Shown: piece after piece, positions 18,519-27,376 of the stretch
Layout: each line of letters opens with the position of its first letter
How positions within the stretch are numbered: position 1 is the first letter of the stretch
Source: Ensifer sp. IC3342
Lineage (GTDB): Bacteria > Pseudomonadota > Alphaproteobacteria > Rhizobiales > Rhizobiaceae
Assembly (NCBI RefSeq): GCF_020193655.1
Contig: NZ_JADYVE010000006.1
Location: 62,001-126,000 of the forward strand
Direction: 5' to 3'
DNA: 64,000 nt
The notes under the pieces: model-generated
Database searches by the model: none
Told to the model about the DNA's origin: nothing
The model's input: only the letters and a program-made list of their open reading frames with translations
Translations under genes and position numbers: made by a program

Positions 18519-18564
18519 TTGAGCGGGGCGAGAAAGCTGCGGACAGTTTTCTCGCCCCGCGTCG
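18519..18564. repeat. Very long near-perfect hairpin
   Basis: GCGGGGCGAGAAAGCTG (18523-18539), loop CGGA, CAGTTTTCTCGCCCCGC (18544-18560): 17 pairs with a single G-U. It is in the gap between the araC-type gene and terC, both on the minus strand. No T run follows on either strand, so it is not a standard terminator. Confidence 0.6.
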
Positions 18565-18646
18565 TCGTCCGAGACTCGCCGGAGTATTTAAGGATCATCG
18601 CCGCAGTGGCAAGCGCCGCTGCCTTTTCGCGGCTGCGTTTTACCGT

Positions 18647-19492
18647 TTACTGTTTTATCGGCACCCACATTTCGACGACGCCCATTCCCGTGCGGGGATC
18701 GAAGCGCTCGTCATATTTTTCCATCATGTCCGGAAGCTGGCCGTGCTCCAGCCCGGACTGCGGAAACCACGACCCGAAAATGTAATGGGCGGTCGTGGTG
18801 ATCGCCGAGATGTGTCCTTTGTGGAGAAATACGGCATAGCGTTGCCTGGGCAGCTTCAGAACGGTGAAGCCGGCTGGTAACCCGTCCGTATCCTCGACTT
18901 CCACCGAGGCCATGTAACGAAAGCGCCCGGCCTCGCCGTCCGACTGGGTGCATACGCCATAGGCGACATTCCCGCGCTGGCCGGGCACATTGCCGAAATG
19001 CGCGTTGAAGCGCTGCCAGAGCGAAGGGATGCCTTCGGTGCGATTGTAATCATAGGTTTCGGCGAGACCAGCGAGTAGAAGGCCGGGGCTTTCCTCGAAA
19101 CGCGGTGGTTCGATCTTCAAGGCGCGTGCGTCGTTCATCCTGATCGGCTCCATCAGTTCGACATTGCGGACGTGCCCTTGCTTGCGGACGGACTCGGGTG
19201 TCACGCCGAACTGCTCGCGAAAGGCACGGGTGAAGGCCTCATGCGAGCCATAGCCCGCATCGAGCGCCACTTCGAGAATGCTTGATGTGCCACTGGCGAG
19301 GGCCTGCGCGGCGCCGCTGAGGCGCCGGCCGCGGATATAGGCGCTGATCGAGCGGCCGGTCGACAACCCGAAGACGCGTGACAGATGGTAGCGCGAAAGG
19401 CCTGCCGCCTCGGCGATCTCGTCCAGCGATATATCCTCGGCGAAATGGCTCTCGATGAACCAGATCGCCCTGCCGATGGCACTCATGCTCAC
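18647..19492 (-). CDS. AraC family regulator with GyrI-like ligand domain
   Basis: 281 residues. Two helix-turn-helix motifs of the AraC type occupy about 1-105 (SLDEIAEAAGLSRYHLSRVFG and VALDAGYGSHEAFTRAFREQFG). The C-terminal half (about 120-281) has the GyrI-like/effector-binding domain pattern, ending in EMWVPIK. This is the architecture of Rob/SoxS-like multidrug-responsive activators, so it may sense lipophilic compounds. It is adjacent to the TetR-emrAB locus, which fits a drug-response neighbourhood, but its targets are unknown. A RIME copy fills its leader. Confidence 0.88.
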   Translation of the reverse strand: MSMSAIGRAIWFIESHFAEDISLDEIAEAAGLSRYHLSRVFGLSTGRSISAYIRGRRLSGAAQALASGTSSILEVALDAGYGSHEAFTRAFREQFGVTPESVRKQGHVRNVELMEPIRMNDARALKIEPPRFEESPGLLLAGLAETYDYNRTEGIPSLWQRFNAHFGNVPGQRGNVAYGVCTQSDGEAGRFRYMASVEVEDTDGLPAGFTVLKLPRQRYAVFLHKGHISAITTTAHYIFGSWFPQSGLEHGQLPDMMEKYDERFDPRTGMGVVEMWVPIKQ

Positions 19493-19498
19493 TCCCTT

Positions 19499-19599
19499 AC
19501 AGCGCCGCGCGTCCTGTCAGACGCTCAAAGGTCGCTGCAGTACTTTAAATCGCTGCATGATTTGTCCCCAAATCGGTTCCGATTTGAGGAATCATGCAG
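19499..19599. repeat. RIME-type repeat, opposite orientation
   Basis: Compared with the 18361 copy this one is inverted: ACAGCGCCGCGCGTCCTGTC, then TCGCTGCATGATTTG, AAATCGG, CCGATTTGAGGAATCATGCAG. It starts 7 bases upstream of the AraC-type gene start and so forms part of its mRNA leader or promoter. Confidence 0.7.
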
Positions 19600-19721
19600 C
19601 ACTGTACATGCACCTCTTACGGCCTCACAGAGAGGCGCGTTTGATCGCGATTGCTGGATTGGGAAGAGAATGGTGCGGTAGCCGCCCTTTGCACGTCTGG
19701 TGAGCCGCGGCGCTGTAGGAT

Positions 19722-20417
19722 TCAGTCGGCGTTGGATTTCCGAACGTAGGCGGCCAGGAACACATGAATGGCCGATCTCACATTCTTCTCGATCCGCTCA
19801 GCCGAGGGTGCCTCGCACATGCCGAAGAGGCGGCCCTTGAAGATTCCGGCTGAGGACAGTTCGATGAACTGTTTAGCGGCCAGTTCCGTGTCATCGATTG
19901 ACAACGTGCCAGCCTCGACCTGCTGGTCGAGATAAGCTTTCAAGACCGTGTAGCCGTTCTCCGGCGTTGCCGTGAAGAAGCGCTGCGCCAGCCGCGGCAT
20001 CCGATCGGTCACGCTGAGCACAGTGCGCATGGCCCGGATCGTGTAGTCGGACGTCATGCTCGTCACGAGCGTCACGCCGAAATCATGAAGCGCGTCTTCA
20101 AGCGGCGCGTTGTCGTTCAGCAACTGCTTGACGCTATTTACGATCCGGCTGCGCTCGCGCGCGATCAACGCCTCGAACAGGTCTTCCTTGTTCTCGAAAT
20201 AGACGTAGAGCGTGCCTTTCGAAACGCCTGCCTCGCGGGTGATGTCGTTCATGCTGGCAGCGTCGAAGTTGCTCCTCATGAAAACGCGTTTTGCGCCTTC
20301 GAGGATTTGCTCGCGTTTGGCCGGATCCTCTCCGGCCGCGTGCCGCCCACCGCTTGAGGGGTGCTGTTGCTGATCCTGCAGGGATTTTTCCTGCTGTGGG
20401 CTTTTCGCTGACGTCAT
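19722..20417 (-). CDS. emrR: TetR family repressor of the EmrAB-like pump
   Basis: 231 residues. A Gln-rich N-terminal extension (about 1-35) is followed by the TetR helix-turn-helix, DITREAGVSKGTLYVYFENK (about 58-78), and an all-helical ligand domain of the TetR C-terminal type. It is divergent from the HlyD/MFS pump genes with about 250 bases between, a standard layout for a local repressor. The gene order matches S. meliloti emrR-emrA-emrB, where EmrR is a known TetR-type repressor of the pump. Two GAAC-N6-GTTC dyads in the gap are likely operators. Confidence 0.85.
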   Translation of the reverse strand: MTSAKSPQQEKSLQDQQQHPSSGGRHAAGEDPAKREQILEGAKRVFMRSNFDAASMNDITREAGVSKGTLYVYFENKEDLFEALIARERSRIVNSVKQLLNDNAPLEDALHDFGVTLVTSMTSDYTIRAMRTVLSVTDRMPRLAQRFFTATPENGYTVLKAYLDQQVEAGTLSIDDTELAAKQFIELSSAGIFKGRLFGMCEAPSAERIEKNVRSAIHVFLAAYVRKSNAD

Positions 20418-20555
20418 GGCTGCCGAACGTTTCCACTCCTTTCATCAAAGATGATCTTGGATGAATTTTTCCCAAACCAATAAACATGGCCGATTCCGGC
20501 AAAGACAAGGGGCGGGGACGAGCCCGCACACTTTTCTTTGCACTTTGAACAAGCG

Positions 20556-20575
20556 ATCGAACCGTCCAGTTCGAT
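20556..20575. promoter_or_regulatory. Candidate EmrR operator 1
   Basis: A perfect inverted repeat: ATCGAAC, 6 bases, GTTCGAT. It shares GAAC-N6-GTTC and the left half ATCGAACCG with a second site 62 bases downstream. Confidence 0.6.
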
Positions 20576-20617
20576 TGCCTCTTGATATGCGATGCAAAAG
20601 GCATTATGTCAAGTTCA

Positions 20618-20637
20618 ATCGAACCGAACGGTTCAGT
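20618..20637. promoter_or_regulatory. Candidate EmrR operator 2
   Basis: ATCGAACCGAACGGTTCAGT contains GAACCG-AA-CGGTTC (20621-20634). It is 28 bases upstream of the emrA start, where a bound repressor would block the promoter or early transcription. Confidence 0.6.
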
Positions 20638-20664
20638 TCAATTCAATCCAGAAACCGGTGTTAT

Positions 20665-21879
20665 ATGTCCGCTCCCAGCACCTCCAGCGCCGCCCGTGTC
20701 CGTCCCGTCGGCGATGATTTTGAAGTTGTGGATTCTCCGAAGGCCGAGGCCACCGCGCCCACAAGTGAGGCTCCGCCTGTCGCCGAGCACCCGGCCGCCG
20801 ACGTTGCGGCGCCCCAGAAAAAACGCCGAAAGCCGGTGTTGCCGGTCCTGGGGCTGGCGCTGCTCGCCGCCGGTGCCTGGTACGGCTATGACTGGTGGAC
20901 CAACGGGCGGTTCATGGTTTCCACCGATGACGCCTACATCGAGGGCGATATCGCGACCATTTCGCCGAAGGTGTCCGGCTATGTCGCCAAGGTCGACGTG
21001 GTCGCCAACCAGCATGTGAGGGCCGGTGATCCGCTGGTGACACTCGACGACGGCGACTATCGCATTGCTGCGGAGCAGGCCGAGGCGCAGATCGCCACGC
21101 AGAAGCTGGCGCTTAGCCGCTTCGATGCGCAGATCGCCGGGGCGAAGGCGAGTCTCAGCCAGGCCGAAGCCCAGAAGACAGCCCTTGAGGCAACCGTCCG
21201 CGGCGCCGAGCTGACGCAGAAGCGCGCCAGCGACCTCCAGTCCAAGGCCGTCGGAACGGTCGCCTCACGTGACAATGCCGATGTCGCGCTCGACCAGGCG
21301 CGCGCAAATCTCGCCGGTGCCGAAGCCAACATCGCTGCCGCCAAGGCAAATATCACCGTGCTCGAAGCGCAACGCACCGAGGCGGAAAGCACGATCCGCT
21401 CGCTGGAGCGCGCGCGCGACAAGGCCAATCGGGACCTAGGCTTCACTGTGCTGAAGGCACCCTATGATGGTGTCGTCGGCAATGTGGCGGTTCAGGTCGG
21501 CGACCTCGTTTCCGCCGGACAGCGCCTCGCGGCCCTCGTGCCGGTGGACCAGCTCTATATCGATGCCAACTTCAAGGAAACACAGATCGCGCATCTGGTG
21601 CCGGGCTCCAAGGTCCAGATCCATGTCGACGCCTATGACGAACATCCAATCGAAGGCACGGTCGCGTCGATCTCGCCGGCATCCGGCTCGGTGTTCTCGC
21701 TGCTCCCGGCGGAAAATGCGACCGGCAACTTCACCAAGGTCACTCAGCGCGTTCCTGTGCGCATCAAGCTCCCGGCCGACGTGCTGGCCGAAGGGCATTT
21801 GCGCGCGGGCTTGAGCGTCGTCGTCGACGTCGACACCCGCACGGCGCCCGATCAGTCGAAAGTGGCTGCAGCAAAGTAA
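20665..21879 (+). CDS. emrA: HlyD family membrane fusion protein of multidrug efflux pump
   Basis: 404 residues from ATG at 20665. The frame extends upstream to 20461, but that part covers the operators and looks non-coding. A Pro/Ala-rich cytoplasmic N-terminus precedes one TM helix (about 53-72), then a biotinyl-lipoyl-like segment (TISPKVSGYVAKVDVVANQH), a long alpha-helical hairpin (about 130-250) and the second lipoyl half with TVLKAPYDGVVGNVAVQVGD. Such proteins bridge an inner-membrane MFS pump to an outer-membrane channel. The downstream emrB begins 28 bases later. The operon is probably repressed by the divergent TetR protein. Confidence 0.9.
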   Translation: MSAPSTSSAARVRPVGDDFEVVDSPKAEATAPTSEAPPVAEHPAADVAAPQKKRRKPVLPVLGLALLAAGAWYGYDWWTNGRFMVSTDDAYIEGDIATISPKVSGYVAKVDVVANQHVRAGDPLVTLDDGDYRIAAEQAEAQIATQKLALSRFDAQIAGAKASLSQAEAQKTALEATVRGAELTQKRASDLQSKAVGTVASRDNADVALDQARANLAGAEANIAAAKANITVLEAQRTEAESTIRSLERARDKANRDLGFTVLKAPYDGVVGNVAVQVGDLVSAGQRLAALVPVDQLYIDANFKETQIAHLVPGSKVQIHVDAYDEHPIEGTVASISPASGSVFSLLPAENATGNFTKVTQRVPVRIKLPADVLAEGHLRAGLSVVVDVDTRTAPDQSKVAAAK

Positions 21880-21907
21880 AGCCGCGTAGCGGACGAGGAG
21901 TGCGGAG

Positions 21908-23497
21908 ATGGCCGCAACGGCAACGGCGGGCTCGGTCGCGGCAAGCGCGCCCAGAGCCGAGGAACGTATGGACCCGAGACGGCTGATCGCCTTCTTCGCG
22001 ATGGTGGTCGGCATGTTCATGGCGATCCTCGACATCCAGATCGTGTCGGCCTCCCTCGCCGAGATCCAGGCTGGCCTCTCGGCCGGATCGGACGAGATCG
22101 GCTGGGTGCAGACCGCCTATCTCATCGCTGAAGTCATCATGATCCCGTTGTCGGGCACGCTCGCCCGCATCATCTCGACGCGGGTGCTGTTTTCCGTCGC
22201 CGCGGCGGGCTTCACCGCGTCGAGCGCGCTTGCGGCGACTGCCACCAATATCGACCAGATGATCGTCTACCGGGCGATCCAGGGCTTTATCGGCGGCGGC
22301 ATGATCCCGTCGGTCTTCGCCGCCGCCTTCACCATCTTCCCGCCTTCGAAGCGCAATGTCGTGTCACCGATCATCGGCCTCATCGCAACGCTCGCGCCCA
22401 CCATCGGGCCGACGGTCGGCGGCTATCTGAGCCACGCCTTCTCCTGGCACTGGCTGTTTCTCGTCAACGTAATCCCGGGCATCATCGTCGCGACGCTCAC
22501 CTGGACGTTCATCGACTTCGACAAGCCCGAGATGGGACTGATGAAGAAGTTCGACTGGTGGGGGCTCGCCTCCATGGCGGTCTTCCTCGGCTCGCTCGAA
22601 TATGTGCTGGAGGAAGGCAACGCCAACGACTGGTTCAATGACGATCACATCGTCCTGGGCGCGATTGCCACCGCGCTCGCGGCCGTCGTGTTCTTCTATC
22701 GGGCGTTCAAGGTCGAGTTCCCGGTAGTCGATCTCAGGGCCTTCGCCAATCGCAACTTCGCCTTCGGTTCGCTCTTCTCCTTCGTCATGGGCATCGGCCT
22801 CTACGGCCTCACCTATCTTTATCCGCTCTATCTCGGGAGCATCCGGGGCTACGATTCGCTGATGATCGGCGAGACCATGTTCGTTTCCGGCCTTGCCATG
22901 TTCGTCACGGCGCCGGTTGCCGGCTTCCTCTCGGGACGGCTGGACCCGCGGGTGCTGATGACCGTCGGCTTTGCAGGCTTCGCGGCCGGCACCTGGACGA
23001 TGAGCCAATTGACCGCCGATTGGGACTTCTGGGAACTGCTCGTGCCGCAGATCCTGCGCGGCAGCTCGCTGATGCTCTGCATGGTGCCGATCAACAACAT
23101 CGCGCTTGGCACGCTGCCGCCCGCCCGCATCCGCAACGCCTCCGGCCTCTATAACCTGACGCGCAACCTCGGCGGCGCCGTCGGCCTTGCGGTCATCAAC
23201 ACCATCCTGACGCAGCGCCAGGACTTCCACTATGCCCGGCTTGCCGAGCATATCCAGTGGGGCAACCCGGAGGCGGTCGAACGGCTCCGGAACATGGCCT
23301 CGAACTTCACCGCCCATGGCCTCGACGGAGCGACGATTGCGGTCAAGCAACTGGCGGCGATGGTTCAGAAGCAGGCGGTGATCCTATCCTTCGTCGACGT
23401 CTTCGTGATCCTGACGGCGCTGTTCCTGTCGCTGATCATCGGGGTCATGATGATCAGCAAGCCGCAGGGCGCTGCTACCGGCGGCGGTGGGCACTGA
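21908..23497 (+). CDS. emrB: DHA2 family MFS multidrug transporter, EmrB-type
   Basis: 529 residues with 14 predicted helices. Motifs of the DHA2 drug:H+ antiporters are visible: MAILDIQIVSASLAEIQ (motif D1-like), WVQTAYLIAEVIMIPLSG, the motif A-like loop, and RAIQGFIGGGMIPSVFA. With EmrA it should form a pump that exports hydrophobic compounds across the envelope; in S. meliloti the homologous system is connected with flavonoid response. It has an AGGAG ribosome site about 9 bases upstream of ATG. Confidence 0.92.
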   Translation: MAATATAGSVAASAPRAEERMDPRRLIAFFAMVVGMFMAILDIQIVSASLAEIQAGLSAGSDEIGWVQTAYLIAEVIMIPLSGTLARIISTRVLFSVAAAGFTASSALAATATNIDQMIVYRAIQGFIGGGMIPSVFAAAFTIFPPSKRNVVSPIIGLIATLAPTIGPTVGGYLSHAFSWHWLFLVNVIPGIIVATLTWTFIDFDKPEMGLMKKFDWWGLASMAVFLGSLEYVLEEGNANDWFNDDHIVLGAIATALAAVVFFYRAFKVEFPVVDLRAFANRNFAFGSLFSFVMGIGLYGLTYLYPLYLGSIRGYDSLMIGETMFVSGLAMFVTAPVAGFLSGRLDPRVLMTVGFAGFAAGTWTMSQLTADWDFWELLVPQILRGSSLMLCMVPINNIALGTLPPARIRNASGLYNLTRNLGGAVGLAVINTILTQRQDFHYARLAEHIQWGNPEAVERLRNMASNFTAHGLDGATIAVKQLAAMVQKQAVILSFVDVFVILTALFLSLIIGVMMISKPQGAATGGGGH

Positions 23498-23619
23498 CGG
23501 AAAAGTGCGACACGCTTTACGTGCCGCGCCGCATGCTGCACACTCCATGGCGGCTGAAGCCGACGGGCTATCCAGTTCCGTTCGTGCCGGAAGCGGACTT
23601 CGCTGCGGGAGGTGTCGAA

Positions 23620-24741
23620 GTGAACAATCCGGATTGCTGCGGTCTTTCCCGGCGCACCTTTCTCGCGACGGCTGCTGGCGCAGGTCTGTCGGTCGTCGGC
23701 GGTCGCGTCCGTGCTGCCAAAGCATGGCCTCCCGTCGATGTCACCTTTCTTTTCTCAAACGACATCCACGCCTGCATCGTTTCCACCGAAGGGCTGGCAC
23801 CGAACTGCGAGGCGGAGGGCAAGACCGACGCCAGCCTCTTGCGCCATGTCGCGGCGCTCAACGCGATTTCCGTGCAGCACTGGCCAGCGACGATCGACGG
23901 AAAGCCGAGCGGCCTTGCTGGTGCCGGGCAGAAAATCGGCCGCCCGCTCGGCCTTGTTCTTGGCGGCGACATCACCGATGACGGTGGCGGTCAGGTTCGC
24001 CAGCCCCGCGAGGGACGGCAGCTGCAGCAGTTCCAGAGCCGATACGAGCAAGGTCCAGGCCCGCAGCACATTCACTTTCCGGTCTTTGTCGGGCTCGGAA
24101 ACCATGATCTCGACCAGGACGGTCCGCCGCCGAATGTCGACTGGTATCGCCGGGAACTGCGCGATTATGTCGAGCTTACCCACCGCCAGACCGTGTTCTA
24201 CAAGCCGCCGGTGCCTGTGACGAATTACGATCCGTTGTCGGACAGCTATTCCTGGGACTGGGGCGGCCTGCATTTGGTCCAGTTGCAGCGCTTCGGTGGC
24301 GATGAGAACAAGGGCGCGGTGAGCGGCCTCGGCTGGCTCAAGGGGGACCTTGCGTACTACGCCGCCGATGGCCGGCCGGTCGTGCTGTTCCAGCATTATG
24401 GCTGGGACGCGTTTTCAACTGAGGTCTGGGATACAACGGCGGAGACCTTCGACGATCAGGGAGACGGGAAGCCCCACTGGTGGAGCCCGGAAGAGCGCCA
24501 GGCGTTGCTCGACGCGCTGAAGGGTTACAATGTCGTCGGCCTTTTCCATGGGCATGAACATGAGAGGGTCATGGCCTACCGCGCCGACGGGATCGATCTC
24601 TTCAAGCCGAAGGCGGCCTATCTCGGCGGATTTGCCGTCGTTCGCGTTACGGACGCCTTCATGGACGTCGCTTTCGGCGAAGCTCAGGGCCAGGCTGGCC
24701 GCATCGTTTTCACCCGCGCCTTCAACAAGCGCTTCACCTGA
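23620..24741 (+). CDS. Tat-exported metallophosphoesterase
   Basis: 373 residues from a GTG at 23620, preferred because GGGAGGTG precedes it by the right distance; in-frame starts further upstream have no such site. A twin-arginine signal, LSRRTFLATAAGAGLSVVGG, ends near AKA (about residue 35). Calcineurin-like metal motifs are complete: NDIHAC, GGDITD, GLGNHDLDQD, FQHYGWD and FHGHEHE. It should be a periplasmic phosphohydrolase with a two-metal centre; the substrate is unknown. It follows emrB by about 120 bases on the same strand, and whether it belongs to that operon is unclear. Confidence 0.85.
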   Translation: MNNPDCCGLSRRTFLATAAGAGLSVVGGRVRAAKAWPPVDVTFLFSNDIHACIVSTEGLAPNCEAEGKTDASLLRHVAALNAISVQHWPATIDGKPSGLAGAGQKIGRPLGLVLGGDITDDGGGQVRQPREGRQLQQFQSRYEQGPGPQHIHFPVFVGLGNHDLDQDGPPPNVDWYRRELRDYVELTHRQTVFYKPPVPVTNYDPLSDSYSWDWGGLHLVQLQRFGGDENKGAVSGLGWLKGDLAYYAADGRPVVLFQHYGWDAFSTEVWDTTAETFDDQGDGKPHWWSPEERQALLDALKGYNVVGLFHGHEHERVMAYRADGIDLFKPKAAYLGGFAVVRVTDAFMDVAFGEAQGQAGRIVFTRAFNKRFT

Positions 24742-24793
24742 AAAGAGCATCCGTCGGAAGATGGCGAATCCGGTTTCGTCCGCGGTGGCGACA

Positions 24794-24817
24794 TTTTTGA
24801 TTTACGTACATCAAAAA
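24794..24817. promoter_or_regulatory. LacI-type operator of the xylose gene cluster
   Basis: TTTTTGAT, 8 bases with central ACGT, ATCAAAAA: 11 of 12 positions are symmetric. It lies 31 bases before the start of the LacI family gene and fits the odd/even dyads bound by LacI proteins. Autoregulation and control of the downstream xylB are inferred. Confidence 0.65.
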
Positions 24818-24847
24818 TTCCTCTAAGGGGTTCCCCGGGAGGAAGGG

Positions 24848-25885
24848 ATGCGACCAACGGTTCACGATATCGCCGCAAAAGCGGGTGTCAGCCTGGCGAC
24901 GGTCGACCGGGTTCTCAACAATCGCCCTGGCGTGAGAAGCGTCACGCGTGACAAGGTCGAGCGCGCGATTGCCACGCTCGGCTATGTACGCGATGTCGCT
25001 GCCGCAAACCTCGCGAAAGGTCGCAACTATCCGTTCGTATTCATCCTGCCGGCGGGCGATAATTCCTTCATGCGCGGCCTCGAGAGCGAGGTGCGTGCCG
25101 CAATGGCGCGTTCCGCTTCGGAGCGAACGCAGATCACTATTCTTCCCGTTCCGGCCTTCGACGCGCAGGCCCTCGTGCAGGCACTGTCGGAGGCGCATCA
25201 GCGCCGGCCGGCCGGGGTTGCCGTCGTCGCGGTCGACGCCCCCGAGGTGGCCGAAGCGGTGAAGCAACTGCGCGATGGCGGCATCGCGGTCGTAACACTC
25301 GTGTCGGACCTACCGGGATCGGGGCGCGATCATTTTGCCGGCGTCGACAACGTTGCGGCAGGCCGCACGGCCGGCACCCTGATGGGCCGCTTCACCGGTG
25401 GCCGCGCAGGTCCGATCGCCGTGCTGGCCGGCTCGATGCTGGTACGCGACCATCGCGACCGGCTGGAGGGCTTCAGCGCCGTCATGGCCGAGGAGTTTTC
25501 TTCGCATCGGCTGCTTCCGGTGATCGAAGGGCAGGACGATCCGGTCCTCGTCGAAAAGCTCGTGCACGCGCTCATCGAGCGCGAGCCGGACCTGGCGGGC
25601 ATCTACAGCCTCGGCGCCGGCAATCGTGGTCTCGTCGCTGCGATCGAGAGGACCGGCAAGAACAAGGCGATCTGCACCATCGCCCACGAACTGACGCCGC
25701 ACAGCCGCGCTGCGCTTCGCTCCGGCACGATCGACGCCGTGCTTAACCAGGATGCCGGGCACGAGGTGAGAAGCGCGATCCGCGTTCTGAAGGCCAAGGC
25801 CGACGGGCTCGCGGTGATCGAGGCGCAGGAACGCATCCGCATCGACATTTTCCTGAAGGACAACCTGCCGATCGAGCAGGCATAG
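24848..25885 (+). CDS. LacI family regulator of xylose genes
   Basis: 345 residues. The N-terminal helix-turn-helix VHDIAAKAGVSLATVDRVLNNRPGVR is a textbook LacI headpiece, followed by the hinge and a periplasmic-binding-protein-like domain (about 60-345) that binds a sugar. It ends 10 bases before xylB and has an excellent GGGAGGAAGGG ribosome site. It probably represses its own operon via the palindrome at 24794; the inducer may be a pentose or a derivative. The D-R pair in ATVDRVL is as in sugar-sensing LacI members of rhizobia. Confidence 0.9.
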   Translation: MRPTVHDIAAKAGVSLATVDRVLNNRPGVRSVTRDKVERAIATLGYVRDVAAANLAKGRNYPFVFILPAGDNSFMRGLESEVRAAMARSASERTQITILPVPAFDAQALVQALSEAHQRRPAGVAVVAVDAPEVAEAVKQLRDGGIAVVTLVSDLPGSGRDHFAGVDNVAAGRTAGTLMGRFTGGRAGPIAVLAGSMLVRDHRDRLEGFSAVMAEEFSSHRLLPVIEGQDDPVLVEKLVHALIEREPDLAGIYSLGAGNRGLVAAIERTGKNKAICTIAHELTPHSRAALRSGTIDAVLNQDAGHEVRSAIRVLKAKADGLAVIEAQERIRIDIFLKDNLPIEQA

Positions 25886-25895
25886 GAGGACACCC

Positions 25896-27350
25896 ATGTA
25901 TCTCGGACTGGATCTCGGCACGTCCGGTGTCAAGGCGATGCTGATCGATGGCGAGCAGAAGATCATCGGCTCGGCATCGGGAGCACTCGACGTTTCGCGG
26001 CCGCATCCCGGCTGGTCGGAACAGGATCCGGCGGAGTGGATCCGCGCTACGGAGGAGGCGATCACAGGCCTCAGGACGGCGCATCCGGACGCGCTTGCCG
26101 CCGTCCGCGGCATCGGCCTTTCCGGGCAGATGCACGGCGCGACGCTGCTCGACACGCACGACGCCGTGCTTCGTCCCTGTATTCTGTGGAACGATACCCG
26201 CAGCTTCCGCCAGGCCGCAGTCCTCGATAGCGACCCGCAGTTCCGTGCGCTCACCGGCAATATCGTCTTCCCCGGGTTCACCGCGCCGAAACTCGCCTGG
26301 GTGCGCGAGAACGAGCCGGAGATTTTCGCCAAGGTGCGCTGGGTCCTGCTCCCCAAGGATTATCTCCGCCTGTGGCTGACCGGCGAACATATGTCGGAAA
26401 TGTCCGATTCGGCCGGCACATCCTGGCTCGACACGGGCAAGCGCAAATGGTCGGAGAGCCTGCTTGCGGCGACACATCTCGAAGAACGGCAGATGCCGGA
26501 TCTCGTCGAAGGCACGGTCAGTGCAGGCACGCTGAGGCCGGAGCTTGCGAGCCGCTGGGGCATGGGCACTGGCATCGTTGTTGCCGGCGGCGCCGGCGAC
26601 AATGCGGCCTCCGCCTGCGGCATGGGCACGGTCGGCGAGGGGCAGGCCTTTGTGTCGCTCGGCACGTCGGGTGTGCTCTTCGCCGCCAATGCCAGCTACC
26701 TTCCCAATCCGGAAAGCGCAGTCCATGCCTTCTGCCATGCGCTCCCGAACACCTGGCACCAGATGGGCGTCATTCTCTCGGCGACCGATGCACTCAACTG
26801 GCATTCGGGCGTCACCGGCAAAAGTGCCGCAGAGCTTACCGGCGAACTCGGTGACCTCCTGAAAGCGCCCGGCTCCGTCACTTTCCTTCCCTATCTTTCC
26901 GGCGAGCGGACGCCACACAATGATGCGGCTATACGCGGCGCCTTTGCCGGTCTCGGTCACGAAAGCTCGCGTGCGGTGCTGACGCAGGCGGTGCTCGAAG
27001 GCGTCTCCTTCGCCATCCGCGATAGCCTGGAGGCGCTCCGCGCGGCCGGTACGAGACTCCAGCGCGTAACCGCGATCGGCGGGGGTTCGCGCTCACGCTA
27101 CTGGCTGAAGTCGATCGCCACGGCACTGAACCTTCCGGTCGACCTGCCGGCGGACGGCGACTTCGGTGCGGCTTTCGGCGCTGCACGGCTCGGCCTGATC
27201 GCGGCGACGGGCGGCGATCCTGTCGCAACCTGCTTTGCACCGGCAACGGCCGAAACCATCGCGCCGGAAGCATCGTTGGTTTCGGCCTACGAGGATGCCT
27301 ATCAGCGTTATCGTCGCCTCTACCCGGCGATCAGGGATGCAACTCTATGA
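25896..27350 (+). CDS. xylB: Xylulokinase
   Basis: 484 residues, FGGY carbohydrate kinase family. It has the N-terminal ATP-binding block GLDLGTSGVKAMLID, substrate loop GLSGQMHGATLLD (the MHG motif of xylulokinases) and the C-terminal ATP-binding block AIGGGSRSRYWLKSIATALN. It phosphorylates D-xylulose to D-xylulose-5-phosphate, feeding the pentose phosphate pathway. It is directly behind the LacI-type gene with an AGGAGG site, so one transcript is likely. xylA is about 520 bases downstream on the same strand, separated by an opposite-strand gene. Confidence 0.95.
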   Translation: MYLGLDLGTSGVKAMLIDGEQKIIGSASGALDVSRPHPGWSEQDPAEWIRATEEAITGLRTAHPDALAAVRGIGLSGQMHGATLLDTHDAVLRPCILWNDTRSFRQAAVLDSDPQFRALTGNIVFPGFTAPKLAWVRENEPEIFAKVRWVLLPKDYLRLWLTGEHMSEMSDSAGTSWLDTGKRKWSESLLAATHLEERQMPDLVEGTVSAGTLRPELASRWGMGTGIVVAGGAGDNAASACGMGTVGEGQAFVSLGTSGVLFAANASYLPNPESAVHAFCHALPNTWHQMGVILSATDALNWHSGVTGKSAAELTGELGDLLKAPGSVTFLPYLSGERTPHNDAAIRGAFAGLGHESSRAVLTQAVLEGVSFAIRDSLEALRAAGTRLQRVTAIGGGSRSRYWLKSIATALNLPVDLPADGDFGAAFGAARLGLIAATGGDPVATCFAPATAETIAPEASLVSAYEDAYQRYRRLYPAIRDATL

Positions 27351-27376
27351 TCAGCCGCGGCACATCCGACCGGCGC

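Noticed and set aside
18410..18598. 62-residue open frame on the minus strand
   Set aside because: It runs through the RIME repeat and the long hairpin and has no family resemblance or ribosome site.
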